Positions 7,776 to 16,861 are shown, counted from the first letter of the stretch. The stretch: DNA of 64,000 bases from Anaerolineae bacterium (GCA_023151115.1 JAKLJP010000012.1:124001-188000), one strand, 5' to 3'. Notes: generated from the sequence alone by a model not told the origin. A program made the numbers and translations.

Positions 7776-8948
7776 TCATTTCCCCATCTCAAAGGTGCGC
7801 CGCCAAATCTGGACATAACTCTGTACGCTCAAATCACGCGGATTGCCGATGGTCTGCGGGTCCTGGAAGGCGATTTCGGCCAGCATGGGGATTTCGTCCT
7901 CGTGGAAACCCAGTTCTTGCAGAGTGGGCAGTTCAACATCCTCTGTCAGCCGCATAACCGCTTCGACCGCTTTTTCCGCCGCCTGCCAGACGCTCAGACC
8001 GCGAATGTCCTCGCCGAGGGCCTGGGCAATCCGGGCAAATTTGTGCGGCTCGCCCAGGTAATTGTACTCCATCACCGGGCCGAGCAGCCGCCCGGTCAGC
8101 GCACCGTGCGGGACATTGTGGACGCCTCCGGCGGATTGGCTCATAGCATGGGCCGCGCCGGCGCTTTCGGTGCCGTAAGCCAGCGCGCCCAGCATGGCGG
8201 CCATGCTCATTTTGTAACGCGCGTCGGCGTTGCGGCCCTGGGCAAAGGCGACCCGCAAATACTGGCCGACGTACTCCATGGCCAGCAGCGCCACCGAATC
8301 GGGTAGGGGTTGGGCATAGGCGCAGGTGTAACATTCGATGGCGTGGGCCAGCGCATCCATGCCGGTGGCGGCGGTGACAGCCGGCGGCAGGTCAAAGGTC
8401 AGTTCCGGGTCAATTAGGGCCAGCCACGCCCCAATCAGGGCCGTCCCACCGACATTAAATTTGATTTTGCGCTGCGGGTCGGTGATGACCGCCCACAGGG
8501 TGACTTCGCTGCCGGTGCCGGCAGTGGTTGGGATGCAGATGGTCGGCGGGATACGTTTTTTGATCGGCTGCGGGTTGGCCCATTCGTAATCTAGAATAGA
8601 ACCGCCGTTGGCCGCCACTACGCCAACGGATTTGGCTGTATCCATCGAACTGCCACCGCCCAGCCCAATCAGGCCGTCGCAATCCTCACGCCGGTAGATG
8701 TCGGCCGCCTCATCCACCAGGGCAATCGGCGGGTTGGGAACGACCTTGTCAAAAACGACGTAATCGAGATTGGCCGCTTGCAAAGGCTTGATTGTCCGGT
8801 CAAGCAAGCCCGCTTTGACCACGCCGGGGTCGGTGACAATCAGGGGACGTTTCATCCCCAGTGCTTTGGCTTCGTCGGCCAGGGCGTTGATGGCTCCCAG
8901 GCCATGTTTCATTACGGTTGGAATTTCAAAACTGCGGATGTTGGTCAT
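7776..8948 (-). CDS. Iron-containing (group III) alcohol dehydrogenase
   Basis: 390 residues from the ATG at 8948, chosen because AAGGAG lies 6-7 bp upstream; the frame extends 12 codons further without such support. The NAD(P) motif GLGGGSSMDTAK is near residue 95, TTAGTGSEVT near 142, and the metal ligands appear as GMDALAHAIE (Asp, His) and GAAHAMSQSAGGVHNVPHG (two His). The extra histidine that many members carry between the last two is Gln here. The enzyme should interconvert an alcohol and an aldehyde. In this setting it may handle an aldehyde from betaine or choline metabolism, but the substrate cannot be read from sequence. Confidence 0.85.
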   Translation of the reverse strand: MTNIRSFEIPTVMKHGLGAINALADEAKALGMKRPLIVTDPGVVKAGLLDRTIKPLQAANLDYVVFDKVVPNPPIALVDEAADIYRREDCDGLIGLGGGSSMDTAKSVGVVAANGGSILDYEWANPQPIKKRIPPTICIPTTAGTGSEVTLWAVITDPQRKIKFNVGGTALIGAWLALIDPELTFDLPPAVTAATGMDALAHAIECYTCAYAQPLPDSVALLAMEYVGQYLRVAFAQGRNADARYKMSMAAMLGALAYGTESAGAAHAMSQSAGGVHNVPHGALTGRLLGPVMEYNYLGEPHKFARIAQALGEDIRGLSVWQAAEKAVEAVMRLTEDVELPTLQELGFHEDEIPMLAEIAFQDPQTIGNPRDLSVQSYVQIWRRTFEMGK

Positions 8949-8987
8949 GGATACTCCTTGAGAACTGGGTAAGCTGGATAACAATTG

Positions 8988-9484
8988 AACGCAGATGACG
9001 CGGATGCACGCTGATCTGCGCAGATTTTTTATTTTTGTTTATTGTGACGGGCTGTTTCGTAGATTTTACGAACTACCTGTGGCTTGGAACCGAAGTTGAG
9101 AATAAGGCCCACATCAATTTTAGTGGCTTTTAGGTAATTAAGGAGTTGCGCTTCATGTTGGTCGGTAATGTTTTCCACAGCTTTTAATTCCAGAATGACC
9201 ACCTCATTAATTACCAGGTCTGCAAAATACTCACCCACCACAACATTATCGTAGTAAATCTTAATGGCTACATTTGACGACACAGTATAACCACGCTTGG
9301 TCAATTTGTGGGCCAAAGCATTTTGATAAACTTTTTCTAAAAAACCATAACCAAGTGTGTTATAAACTTGATAAAACGCATTAATGATTTCCCTGGTAAG
9401 CTCGCTGTGTTTATAACTCATGTCATTGACCCTCTTAACCCAAAAAATCAGCGAAAATCAGCGCGGATCTGCGTCATCTGCGTT
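8988..9484. mobile_element. GxxExxY gene cassette bounded by inverted repeats
   Basis: AACGCAGATGACG at 8988-9000 and its exact inverse at 9472-9484 bound a 497-bp unit with a single gene. Inside each end are further short units (CGCTGATCTGCGCAGATTTT on the left; ATCAGCGAAAATCAGCGCGG on the right) repeating at about 9-10 bp. The right arm supplies the last codons and stop of the neighbouring methyltransferase gene, so the unit looks inserted there. No target duplication was identified. Confidence 0.6.
9029..9421 (-). CDS. GxxExxY protein (PD-(D/E)xK-like)
   Basis: 130 residues. The family name motif is visible as GYGFLEKVY (about 24-32: G, E, Y at the expected spacing). A later FADLVINEVVILELKAV (about 66-82) gives the Asp and Glu-x-Lys of a PD-(D/E)xK nuclease-type core. 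The family is widespread and poorly understood. Here it is the only gene between inverted short-repeat arms, so it may be a selfish or repair-linked unit. It lies between the alcohol dehydrogenase and the methyltransferase and interrupts an otherwise coherent metabolic run. Confidence 0.85.
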   Translation of the reverse strand: MSYKHSELTREIINAFYQVYNTLGYGFLEKVYQNALAHKLTKRGYTVSSNVAIKIYYDNVVVGEYFADLVINEVVILELKAVENITDQHEAQLLNYLKATKIDVGLILNFGSKPQVVRKIYETARHNKQK

Positions 9485-11042
9485 CTAATCTTCTACCGTT
9501 CCACTCCGAGCGCGGTTTGCCGGCGCGAATCTCGGCGCGGCGATGTTCGGCGAAGGCGGTTAGTTCCTCGGCGATAGCCGGATCGAGGGTGGGGGCTTCG
9601 TACTCTTTGAGCATGCGCTTCCAGACGGCGTTGGCCCGTTTGTAGGTGTCCTGCTTGCCTTCTTCTTCCCACTTTTCGTAATTGTCCATATTAAAAACGG
9701 TGTGTTGGTAAAAAGCGGTTTCGTAGTGGCGCATGGTGTGCTGCGCCCCCAGAAAGTGCTGCCCCGGCCCAACTTCGGCGTAGGCGTCCCAGGCAAAATC
9801 ATCGTCGGTCAGGCCAATGCCATTGACGTAACGGGCCATCATGCCGCACATTTCCAGATCGAGGATAAACTTTTCATAGCCGGCGATCAGCCCACCTTCC
9901 AGCCAGCCGGCGGCGTGCAATACAAAATTGACCCCCGCCTGGACGGTCGGCCAGAAGGTGCCGGCGGACTCATAGCCGGCCTGGGCATCGGGGATGCGCG
10001 AGGCGGTAAAGTTACCGCCGGAACGGTAGGGCAGGTTGTAATGGCGGGCCATCTGCGCCCCGGCGTAAAGGGCCAGGGCATTTTCAGGGGTGCCGAAGCA
10101 GGGCGCGCCGCTGCGCATGTCAATATTCGCCAGAAACGAGCCGTAAATGCAGGGTGTGCCGGGATTGAGCATCTGGGCGTAGCAGATGCCAAACAGGGCT
10201 TCGGCGTTTTGCTGGGCCAGCGTGGCCGCCATGGTGCTGGGCGACATCGCCCCGGCGATAAGGAAAGGCGTGACCAGCACCGCTTGTTTGGCCCTGGCAT
10301 ACACTTCCAGCGCCCCAAACATACGGTCGTCGAAGCGCAGCGGGCTGGAAGCATTGATGAGGGACAGGGTGGCCGGATTTTCGCGGATAGCCTCCGCGCC
10401 AAACAGGATTTCTGACATGATGACGGTGTCGCGGGCATTTTCGGCGTGGGTGACGCTGCCCATAAAACATTTATCGCTGAGGGTGATATGGGCCAGCAGC
10501 ATATCAAGGTGGCGCTCTTTGACATCAATGTCGTTTGGCTCAACCAGGGTGCCGCCGTTGTGATGCAGGTGCGGGGCCATATAGGTCAGCCTGGCAAAGT
10601 TGCGAAAATCTTCGATAGTGGCTTCGCGGCGGCCCCGGTCGTAATCGCCGACAAAAGGCGGGCCGTACACCGGCGCAAAAATGGTGGTGCGCCCGCCAAA
10701 GTTCAAACTGTTGGCCGGGTTGCGGGCCAGTTGGGTAAAGGTGGCCGGGGCCTGGCGGACAAAGTGCAGCAGGGTGTCTTCGTCAATCCGCACCAACTCG
10801 CCTTCAACTTTAGCACCATTGGCCTTAAAGGTTTCGCGGGCGGGGGGATAATCAATCACCAGGATGCCGGGGTCTTGCAGCAGGCGCATCGAGGCGCGGT
10901 GAATGGCCTCGACCCCTTCGGGGGAGAGCACTTCGGTCAGGGGCAGCGTATTAACCAACGGTTTGACTGCGCTGACAGGCTGAGTTCCGGCCCGCGCCCG
11001 GCGTTCCTCGCGGCGGCTCGAACGACGTTCTCGATCAGTCAT
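9474..11042 (-). CDS. MttB-superfamily methyltransferase (non-pyrrolysine; glycine betaine MtgB-like)
   Basis: 522 residues without an internal stop, so it lacks the amber-encoded pyrrolysine of true trimethylamine MttB. TIM-barrel family stretches are visible: HRASMRLLQDPGILV near 50, HHNGGTL near 162, TPFLIAGAMSPSTMA near 255, and LPYRSGGNFTASRIPDAQAGYESA near 345. Characterised non-Pyl members demethylate quaternary amines such as glycine betaine onto a corrinoid protein. The neighbouring proXVW and dimethylglycine and sarcosine genes suggest glycine betaine. No corrinoid protein or activator gene is in the window, so the acceptor must lie elsewhere. The last residues (LERR) and the stop come from the repeat arm of the GxxExxY cassette. 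Confidence 0.85.
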   Translation of the reverse strand: MTDRERRSSRREERRARAGTQPVSAVKPLVNTLPLTEVLSPEGVEAIHRASMRLLQDPGILVIDYPPARETFKANGAKVEGELVRIDEDTLLHFVRQAPATFTQLARNPANSLNFGGRTTIFAPVYGPPFVGDYDRGRREATIEDFRNFARLTYMAPHLHHNGGTLVEPNDIDVKERHLDMLLAHITLSDKCFMGSVTHAENARDTVIMSEILFGAEAIRENPATLSLINASSPLRFDDRMFGALEVYARAKQAVLVTPFLIAGAMSPSTMAATLAQQNAEALFGICYAQMLNPGTPCIYGSFLANIDMRSGAPCFGTPENALALYAGAQMARHYNLPYRSGGNFTASRIPDAQAGYESAGTFWPTVQAGVNFVLHAAGWLEGGLIAGYEKFILDLEMCGMMARYVNGIGLTDDDFAWDAYAEVGPGQHFLGAQHTMRHYETAFYQHTVFNMDNYEKWEEEGKQDTYKRANAVWKRMLKEYEAPTLDPAIAEELTAFAEHRRAEIRAGKPRSEWNGRRLERR

Positions 11043-11063
11043 CGGATGCTCCTTCGTACATAC

Positions 11064-11098
11064 GACCGCCGACGGCTGACCGCCGACCGCCGAAAATT
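11064..11098. repeat. 7-bp array (GACCGCC type) upstream of the methyltransferase gene
   Basis: GACCGCC, GACGGCT, GACCGCC, GACCGCC, GAAAATT run at exactly 7-bp spacing, about 20 bp upstream of the mttB-like start codon. The remainder of 11099-11228 has no clear element. Confidence 0.75.
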
Positions 11099-11228
11099 AC
11101 CTGCAAGGGGCCTGGCTCTGAGACCTTGCTACTTGTAACTTTTAACCTTCTATACTGTCCGCAGGCACAAACTGAGCTTTTTGCCAGTGTAGAAAAACGC
11201 AGTTTGTATCCGTGCAAAGTATAACCAA

Positions 11229-11906
11229 CTATAACGCAGCAGTTAATTGGGTCTGGAAATCGGTGATGTGCGTCCGCATAATTTCGGCGGCGTGTTGACC
11301 GTCCCCCGCTTTGATGGCGGCAATAATATCCCGGTGTTCGGCAATGGCTTCTGACAGACGGCTAACTTTGTGGAGCGAAATGTACCACAAGCGCAGCCCG
11401 TGGGTGTACAGGCGCTCCAAAGTTTCGGCTAAAAATTCATTATGGGCCGCCTGGGCCAGCAATTGGTGAGCTTGGTGATCGAGGCGCATTAACTGGTGAT
11501 AGTCGCCCTGCCGGATGATTTCGTCGGAATTGGCCAAGAGCGCTTCCATTTCGGCCACCTGGGCCGAGGTGGCCCGTTCGGCTGCCAGCCGGACGGTGTA
11601 GACTTCTAGTTCGAGGCGCATTTCGAAAATTTTCTGCAAGTCGCTCATGTTCAAATCGGCCACAATAGTGCCCCGGCGTGGCAGAATAATGACCAGGTTT
11701 TCCAGGGCCAGGCGTTGCAGGGCCTCACGGACGGGCGTGCGGCCCAGGCCCAATTCGGCCATCAGCTCAGCTTCATTGAGCAAGCTGGCCGGGGGTAGTG
11801 CCAGGGTGACTATTTTTTCTTTGATGGTCCGGTAGGCTGCTTCGCTGCGCGAGTCATGATTAACTCGCTGCTGGCGCGAAGCAGTCAGTAGCGTTGCAGG
11901 CAGCAT
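11229..11906 (-). CDS. GntR-family regulator with FCD domain
   Basis: 225 residues. The N-terminal winged helix is at about 20-88 (AYRTIKEKIVTLALPPASLL, GLGRTPVREALQRLALENLV, PRRGTIV). An FCD effector domain follows at about 95-220, with the metal-binding histidine pattern RLDHQAHQLL, EHRDII and MRTHI. It is divergent from proX with 194 bp between them that hold two perfect palindromes and a strong promoter. It therefore probably controls proX and the amine catabolic genes, with an organic acid or betaine-related ligand (inference). The N-terminal start is not marked by a good ribosome binding site. Confidence 0.88.
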   Translation of the reverse strand: MLPATLLTASRQQRVNHDSRSEAAYRTIKEKIVTLALPPASLLNEAELMAELGLGRTPVREALQRLALENLVIILPRRGTIVADLNMSDLQKIFEMRLELEVYTVRLAAERATSAQVAEMEALLANSDEIIRQGDYHQLMRLDHQAHQLLAQAAHNEFLAETLERLYTHGLRLWYISLHKVSRLSEAIAEHRDIIAAIKAGDGQHAAEIMRTHITDFQTQLTAAL

Positions 11907-11943
11907 CGTAAAAGCTTAACTATCTAAATTTGCGACTGGGCTG

Positions 11944-11960
11944 ATATATTAGTAATATAT
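11944..11960. promoter_or_regulatory. Palindrome in the gntR-proX gap
   Basis: ATATATTAGTAATATAT is a perfect 17-bp palindrome around a central G, 38 bp from the gntR start. It is a candidate operator for the divergent GntR protein. Confidence 0.5.
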
Positions 11961-11993
11961 GAAGTATTCAGAGTATAGTAAGATTCGGGTGAA

Positions 11994-12010
11994 TGTCAAA
12001 TTGTTTGACA
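11994..12010. promoter_or_regulatory. Palindrome overlapping the proX -35 box
   Basis: TGTCAAATTGTTTGACA has perfect 7-bp arms and a 3-nt centre, and its right arm contains the -35 hexamer of the proX promoter. A protein bound here would block that promoter. Confidence 0.55.
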
Positions 12011-12033
12011 GCCGTGGGGGTCGGTGTTATACT
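12005..12033 (+). promoter_or_regulatory. Strong sigma-70-type promoter for proX
   Basis: TTGACA at 12005-12010, a 17-bp spacer, then TATACT at 12028-12033. The proX start codon is about 70 bp downstream. Confidence 0.75.
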
Positions 12034-12103
12034 CGCCTAAGATAAGGGGCACATGGTTGAGCAGTTATAATCAATCCATTAAAATTTATCTAAGGAGGAG
12101 ATG

Positions 12104-13147
12104 ATGAACAAAAAGTATCTCAAGGGGCTGTTTTTGACCATACTGCTGGCGGTGATAGTGCTGGTAATGGTTGCCTGTGGGGGCGCTCAACCCGCAGCAG
12201 AACCGGCCAAAGAGGAAGCCGCGCCCGCTCAGGAAGAAGCTGCGCCTGCGGAAGCAGAAGCCGAGCAGGCCGCGCCCAGTGGCGAAAAAATCACCATCAA
12301 GTTGGCCGAAAATCCCTGGACCGGCTCATCGGTCAATGTGGCTGTCGCCAAAATTCTGCTGCAAGAACAACTCGGCTATACCGTCGAAAACGTAACTATT
12401 GATGAAAACGCCCAGTGGCCGGCGCTGGCCACCGGCGACCTGTCGGCCAGCCTGGAAGTGTGGCCTTCGGGACACGCCGAGAATGTCAAACAGTACATTG
12501 ACGATCAAAAGGTGGTCGAAAAGGCCGGGGAATTGGGGGTAGTCGGTAAGATTGGCTGGTATATTCCCACCTACATGTTAGAAGAACATCCTGAATTGGC
12601 CACCTGGGAAGGTTTCAAAGACCCGGAGAATGCGGCCTTGTTCAAAACGGCTGAAACCGGGGACAAGGGCCAATTTCTGGGCGGCGACCCAAGCTGGGTG
12701 CAATATGACGAGCAGATTATCAAAAACTTGGGCTTGAATTTTCAAGTGGTCTATGCCGGTTCCGAGCAGGCCATTCTGGCGGCGGTTGACAGTGTTTACA
12801 GCCGCAAAGAACCTATCTTGATTTACTTCTACAAACCCCACTCTGCTTTTGCCAAATACGATATGACCAACGTGACTCTCCCCGAACACACCGAGGAGTG
12901 TTACGCCAAAGCCGAGGCCGGCGGCGTAGATTGCGATTATCCCACCGACGTTTTGTTCAAAATCGTGTGGGCCGACCTGAAAAACAAAGCGCCTGATGCT
13001 TATCAATTACTTTCCAAAATGAACTACTCCACCGACGACCAGGTGACGATGATTGCCGATGTGGATACCAACGGTAAGACGGCTGAAGAGGCCGCCCGTG
13101 ATTGGCTGGGCAAAAATGAAGATAAGTGGAAAGCCTGGTTGCCCTGA
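12104..13147 (+). CDS. proX: Glycine betaine/proline-type ABC transporter substrate-binding lipoprotein
   Basis: About 347 residues. A lipoprotein signal peptide ends VMVACGG (lipid-modified Cys near 25), followed by an Ala/Glu/Pro-rich linker (to about 58) and an OpuAC-type domain. That domain begins KITIKLAENPWTGSSVNVAVAKILL and includes LEVWPSGH and IYFYKPHSAFAKYDM, with aromatic residues suited to a quaternary ammonium cage. The ATG at 12104 sits 5 bp after AGGAGG; an ATG one codon earlier is too close. The matching permease and ATPase genes are convergent at 14628-18083, separated by a phosphofructokinase gene, so the transporter is split over two promoters with similar core hexamers. 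Confidence 0.9.
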   Translation: MNKKYLKGLFLTILLAVIVLVMVACGGAQPAAEPAKEEAAPAQEEAAPAEAEAEQAAPSGEKITIKLAENPWTGSSVNVAVAKILLQEQLGYTVENVTIDENAQWPALATGDLSASLEVWPSGHAENVKQYIDDQKVVEKAGELGVVGKIGWYIPTYMLEEHPELATWEGFKDPENAALFKTAETGDKGQFLGGDPSWVQYDEQIIKNLGLNFQVVYAGSEQAILAAVDSVYSRKEPILIYFYKPHSAFAKYDMTNVTLPEHTEECYAKAEAGGVDCDYPTDVLFKIVWADLKNKAPDAYQLLSKMNYSTDDQVTMIADVDTNGKTAEEAARDWLGKNEDKWKAWLP

Positions 13148-13162
13148 GATTGTCCGTATAGT

Positions 13163-13257
13163 TTCAGTAGATCCAATTTTCGAGGAGTGAGGCACGCCCA
13201 CGGGCCGAACGGAGCCGCACGTGGGCATGCTGGCTCCTCAAATTTGGAGCTACTGAG
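13163..13257. repeat. Palindromic repeat of about 100 bp, copy 1
   Basis: The outer arms TTCAGTAG and GAGCTACTGA and the inner pairs GAGGAG/CTCCTC and GCCCACG/CGTGGGC allow a long cruciform or RNA hairpin. It aligns with the inverse of 20641-20741 over most of its length, sharing the CGGAGCCGCAC core, GCTGGCTCC and both ends. Two diverged copies in opposite orientation indicate a dispersed family. Confidence 0.7.
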
Positions 13258-13284
13258 TTTAGCCCATTAAAGTGAGTTTCTGAA

Positions 13285-13318
13285 AAAACCCTCAGTCCCG
13301 GCCCGGCCTGAGGGTTTT
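13285..13318 (+). terminator. Intrinsic terminator after proX
   Basis: AAAACCCTCAG pairs with CTGAGGGTTTT around a GC-rich loop, and the transcript continues TTTTGTTTTG. It is a strong rho-independent terminator about 140 bp after the proX stop. Confidence 0.8.
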
Positions 13319-13330
13319 GTTTTGAACCAA

Positions 13331-13461
13331 TGTCATTGCGAGTCTTCGTCGCGCCCTTTCCCTCCTTCGGGGACGCCCAAAGGGGTGTGATCTCAGCCGA
13401 ACGGCCGAAGCAATCCCCCGCGCCGGAGTGGAGACTGCTTCGCCTACGGCTCGCAGTGACA
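13331..13461. repeat. Inverted repeat, TGTCATTGCGAG type
   Basis: TGTCATTGCGAG and CTCGCAGTGACA form the ends of a 131-bp unit that fills the gap before the phosphofructokinase gene. It resembles a palindromic repeat type common in many bacterial genomes. It is related in style, but not identical, to the CATGTCATTTCGA family at 18493, 40243 and 63838. Confidence 0.6.
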
Positions 13462-13488
13462 TGATAGCTATTTTCAAAGGAAGGATGT

Positions 13489-14610
13489 ATGACCAAATTT
13501 ATCGGGATTTTAACTGCCGGCGGCGACAGCCCCGGCTTGAACGCGGCCATTCGGGGTATTGGCAAAGCTGCCCAAAACTCGTTTGGTATGCAAGTGATCG
13601 GTTTCCGTGACGGCTTCCGCGGCTTGATGGAAAATCGAACGGTGCGGCTGGATGGCCCGGCTTTGTCCGGTATTTTGACCATCGGTGGAACCATTCTGGG
13701 TACCAGCCGCGACAAGCCTGAAAAAATGCCGATGGCCGGCCAGATGTTGGATATGACCGATTTGATGGTAGAAAATTATCGCAAACATCAATTAGATGCT
13801 CTGGTCTGTTTAGGCGGCGGGGGAACTCAAAAAAACGCGCTGACTCTGCTCAAAAAAGGGCTAAATATCGTTACCCTACCCAAAACCATTGACAACGACG
13901 TCGCCAAAACCGATATTACCTTTGGCTTTGATACCGCCCTGGGCATCGCCACCGAGGCCATTGACCGGCTGCACAGCACCGCTCACAGCCACCACCGCAT
14001 TATTGTGGTCGAGTTGATGGGCCACAATGCCGGCTGGTTGGCCCTGGGGGCCGGTATTGCCGGCGGAGCAGACGTGATTTTGATCCCCGAAATTCCCTAT
14101 GACATTCACAAAGTGGCCGAAGCCATTCGCCGTCGCAGCCACAGTGACAAAGGCTTTAGCATTATCGCCATTTCCGAGGGAGCTAAATCCAAAGAAGATG
14201 CGGCCTTGCTCCAGGCCGCCGAGGAAAAGAAAGCCAACGCCAAAAAGAAGGAAGAGAAGAAAAAAGCCTCCGCCGAACTGCTTGAACTTGTCAACCGGCA
14301 GGCCAATGGGACGATCCGCCTGTCACAGCGGCTGGAAGAACTGACCGGCCTGGAGTCGCGGGTAACGATTCTGGGCCACGTTCAGCGCGGTGGAACCCCT
14401 TCGGCGGGGGACCGGCTGCTGGCCAGCCGTCTGGGGACGGCCTGCGCTACTTTAATTAACGAGGGTGTTTCGGGGGTGATGGTCGCCGCCCGCGGCGAAG
14501 GTGCTGAGCCGGTGCCCCTGGAAGAGGTGGTCGGCAAGCGCAAAACCGTGCCGCTCGACCATCCCTGGCTCGACAGCGCCCGGCGGCTGGGGACGTGTAT
14601 GGGGGACTGA
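13489..14610 (+). CDS. 6-phosphofructokinase family protein
   Basis: 373 residues. [18 protein letters not shown] opens the protein. [20 protein letters not shown] (about 129-148) carries the catalytic Asp region, and [13 protein letters not shown] and [16 protein letters not shown] follow. It should phosphorylate fructose 6-phosphate. The usual GGDG/GGDD phosphoryl-donor motif reads GGGGTQKN here, and Lys in PKTIDND is typical of the PPi-using or mixed group, so ATP or PPi use cannot be decided. Residues about 240-262 are a Lys/Glu-rich insertion. AAGGAAGGATGT precedes the ATG. It is flanked by repeats and is out of pathway with its betaine transport neighbours. Confidence 0.85.
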   Translation: MTKFIGILTAGGDSPGLNAAIRGIGKAAQNSFGMQVIGFRDGFRGLMENRTVRLDGPALSGILTIGGTILGTSRDKPEKMPMAGQMLDMTDLMVENYRKHQLDALVCLGGGGTQKNALTLLKKGLNIVTLPKTIDNDVAKTDITFGFDTALGIATEAIDRLHSTAHSHHRIIVVELMGHNAGWLALGAGIAGGADVILIPEIPYDIHKVAEAIRRRSHSDKGFSIIAISEGAKSKEDAALLQAAEEKKANAKKKEEKKKASAELLELVNRQANGTIRLSQRLEELTGLESRVTILGHVQRGGTPSAGDRLLASRLGTACATLINEGVSGVMVAARGEGAEPVPLEEVVGKRKTVPLDHPWLDSARRLGTCMGD

Positions 14611-14611
14611 G

Positions 14612-14647
14612 GTTCAACGTTCAACGTTCAACGTTTGAACGTTGAAT
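14612..14647. repeat. 7-bp array (GTTCAAC type) forming a hairpin between convergent genes
   Basis: Three exact GTTCAAC units begin 1 bp after the phosphofructokinase stop and are followed by the inverse (GTTTGAAC, GTTGAAT). The array also encodes the last residues (STFKR) and the stop of the permease on the minus strand. It could act as a shared two-way terminator. Confidence 0.75.
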
Positions 14648-16799
14648 GTCCTCCCTGCCCGCCGGCTTCCTGCTTTTTGCCCCAAGCCTGAGTAATCCGA
14701 TCAATCACGATGGCTAAAATGACAATCGCCAGCCCGGCCTCGACGCCGCGCCCGGTTTGATTTTTGGCCAGGCCGATAACGGTTTCCAGGCCCAGCCCGC
14801 CGCCGCCAACCAGCCCGGCGATAATAACCATGGACAGCACCATCATAATCGTCTGGTTAACTCCGACCATGATCGAGGGCAGAGCCAGGGGGAGCTGCAC
14901 TTTGAACAACATCTGGGCCGGGGTGGAGCCAAAAGCGCGGGCCGCTTCGATGGTCTGGCCCGGCACTTCGCGGATGCCCAGGTTGGTCAACCGGATGGCC
15001 GGGGGCAGCGCGTACAACACCGAAGCAATAATCCCCGGCACCCGCCCGACGTTGAACAGCATGATCACCGGAACCAGGTAAATAAAAGGTGGGATCGTTT
15101 GCAAAGTGTCCAGGATGGGGCGCAGGAAGGCGGCAAATGTATCGCTGCGCGAAGCCAGAATACCCACCGGAATGGCAATGATCAAGGCGACCACCACCGC
15201 GACGGCGGTTTGACTCAGGGTATCCATGGCGTGCTCCCACATGCCCAACAAGCCAATTACAAACATGCCGATGGCGGTAAACAAGGCCAGCCGCCAGCCG
15301 ACCGTAGCCTGAGCCAGCAGGGCGACGGCCAGGATAACAATAGCCCAGGGCAGCGTTTGCTGGAGAAAGAGCCGCAGCGGATTGAGCAGGTAAAGGGTAA
15401 TAAAATCGCTCAGGGGGCCGGTCCCAATGGGCAAATCGCCGATGCGATAGAGATTGTCACGCGACCAGGCTACGGCGGTATCCACCGGCCCGCGCAGCGA
15501 GACGTGCCACGATTCCGGAAATTGGCGCATGCCGGGAACAAAATTGCACACCAGCAGCAGGATCAACAAAAAAAGGATCGCTGTTAGCCCAAAAGCGTAG
15601 GTTCGCAGCAGGCCGGGGATGGTTTCGGCGGCATTTTTCTGGCCCAGGGTGCGCGCGAGTGGGCTAATCAGGGCGGCCAGGCCGGTAGCAACCGCTTTGG
15701 CCAGACTTGTGAAGGCGGCATAGAGTTTATCCAACCCCTTTTCCAAGGACCAGATCAGATCGAACCGGGCCAGTTTGGCCGGAAATAATTTAAAGTCGTG
15801 GCCCTGCTGCGGCCGGTTGACAAATTCGGTTTTGCTGGCCGCCTGGCTGAGCCGATCCAGGACGATAGCCATAAATACAATCGCCAGACCTGCTTCCAAA
15901 CCCTGGCCCACCTGGAGGCGCTGCAAGGCCACCAACACCTCACGCCCCAAGCCGCCGGCCCCAATTAAAGCGGCGATTACCACAATGCCGAGCGCCATCA
16001 TAATCGTCTGGTTGATCCCGACAATAATGGCCGGCATAGCCAACGGCAACTGCACTTTGAAGAGTATTTGCCGTTTGGTTGACCCAAAGGCCGTCGCCGC
16101 CTCGATGGTAGCCTTAGGCACCTGCTGAATGCCCAGGCAGGTCAGCCGAATAGCCGGCGGCAAAGCATAGATCACCGTTGCCACCACGCTGGGCACACGG
16201 GCCACCCCAAAGAGCAGCAGCACCGGGATCAGGTAGACAAAGGCCGGCATCGTTTGCATGGCGTCGAGAATGGGCCGCAGAAAAGCCTCAAAGCGGGGGA
16301 AACGCGCCGCCAAAATACCCAAGGGAATACCGATGAGCAGGGCAATCATCACCGAGACGCCCATCAGGGCCAGGGTTTGCATGCTTTCTTCCCACAACCC
16401 GACCAGCCCCATATACAAAAACCCCAGCAGCGAAAGCAGCGCCAGGCGCAGTCCACCCAATTTTTGCCCCAACAGAAAAATTCCGCCCAGCAAGACAGGC
16501 CAGGGCAGCCACAATAAAAAGCCTTCGATGGCCCGAATGCCGATGTCAATGGCATCGCTGAGGGGATCAAAAAAATAGACAAAGAGCGGGCTGGCGGCCC
16601 GATTGCCGATGATCCAGCTTTGCAGGGCGTCAATGGGCTGGCGCAACCCCAGGTTCCACTCGGCGGGAAAAGCGCCGATTTCAAAGGGCATGACATTGAG
16701 CAGCAGCACCAGCAGAATGAGGGCCACGGTTGCGCCCAAAATCCACCAATCCCGCTTGCGCAGTTCAAAATAGCTGTTCAGGCGTTGAAGATTGACCAT
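14628..16799 (-). CDS. proW: Double-length glycine betaine ABC permease (two fused ProW domains)
   Basis: 723 residues, about twice a normal ProW. Each half has an ABC permease core with its own EAA loop: [20 protein letters not shown] near 233 and [20 protein letters not shown] near 620. Each also has the conserved run DxxQTxPxFVYLIPVxxLF and an opening loop of FPxxWxxxLRxPxD type. The two halves are clearly related, so this is an internal duplication and fusion. A single chain could supply both membrane subunits for the ProV ATPase encoded upstream. The last six residues and the stop come from the 7-bp array at 14612-14647. Confidence 0.88.
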   Translation of the reverse strand: MVNLQRLNSYFELRKRDWWILGATVALILLVLLLNVMPFEIGAFPAEWNLGLRQPIDALQSWIIGNRAASPLFVYFFDPLSDAIDIGIRAIEGFLLWLPWPVLLGGIFLLGQKLGGLRLALLSLLGFLYMGLVGLWEESMQTLALMGVSVMIALLIGIPLGILAARFPRFEAFLRPILDAMQTMPAFVYLIPVLLLFGVARVPSVVATVIYALPPAIRLTCLGIQQVPKATIEAATAFGSTKRQILFKVQLPLAMPAIIVGINQTIMMALGIVVIAALIGAGGLGREVLVALQRLQVGQGLEAGLAIVFMAIVLDRLSQAASKTEFVNRPQQGHDFKLFPAKLARFDLIWSLEKGLDKLYAAFTSLAKAVATGLAALISPLARTLGQKNAAETIPGLLRTYAFGLTAILFLLILLLVCNFVPGMRQFPESWHVSLRGPVDTAVAWSRDNLYRIGDLPIGTGPLSDFITLYLLNPLRLFLQQTLPWAIVILAVALLAQATVGWRLALFTAIGMFVIGLLGMWEHAMDTLSQTAVAVVVALIIAIPVGILASRSDTFAAFLRPILDTLQTIPPFIYLVPVIMLFNVGRVPGIIASVLYALPPAIRLTNLGIREVPGQTIEAARAFGSTPAQMLFKVQLPLALPSIMVGVNQTIMMVLSMVIIAGLVGGGGLGLETVIGLAKNQTGRGVEAGLAIVILAIVIDRITQAWGKKQEAGGQGGHSTFKR

Positions 16800-16818
16800 T
16801 TCTACCCCTCCGAAAATA

Positions 16819-16861
16819 GACCGGGGACAAATACCCGGTTATCGGTCTTCCGTCCCCGGTC
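16819..16861. repeat. 7-bp array (GACCGGG type) between proV and proW
   Basis: Read on the minus strand, GACCGGG, GACGGAA, GACCGAT, AACCGGG follow at 7-bp spacing and end in the inverse CCCCGGTC. It fills the gap right after the proV stop and shares its unit with 4879-4951 and 45922-46012. Confidence 0.7.

Noticed and set aside
9474..11042. Pyrrolysine-containing trimethylamine methyltransferase
   Set aside because: The frame is continuous over 522 codons with no internal TAG, so this is a non-pyrrolysine member.
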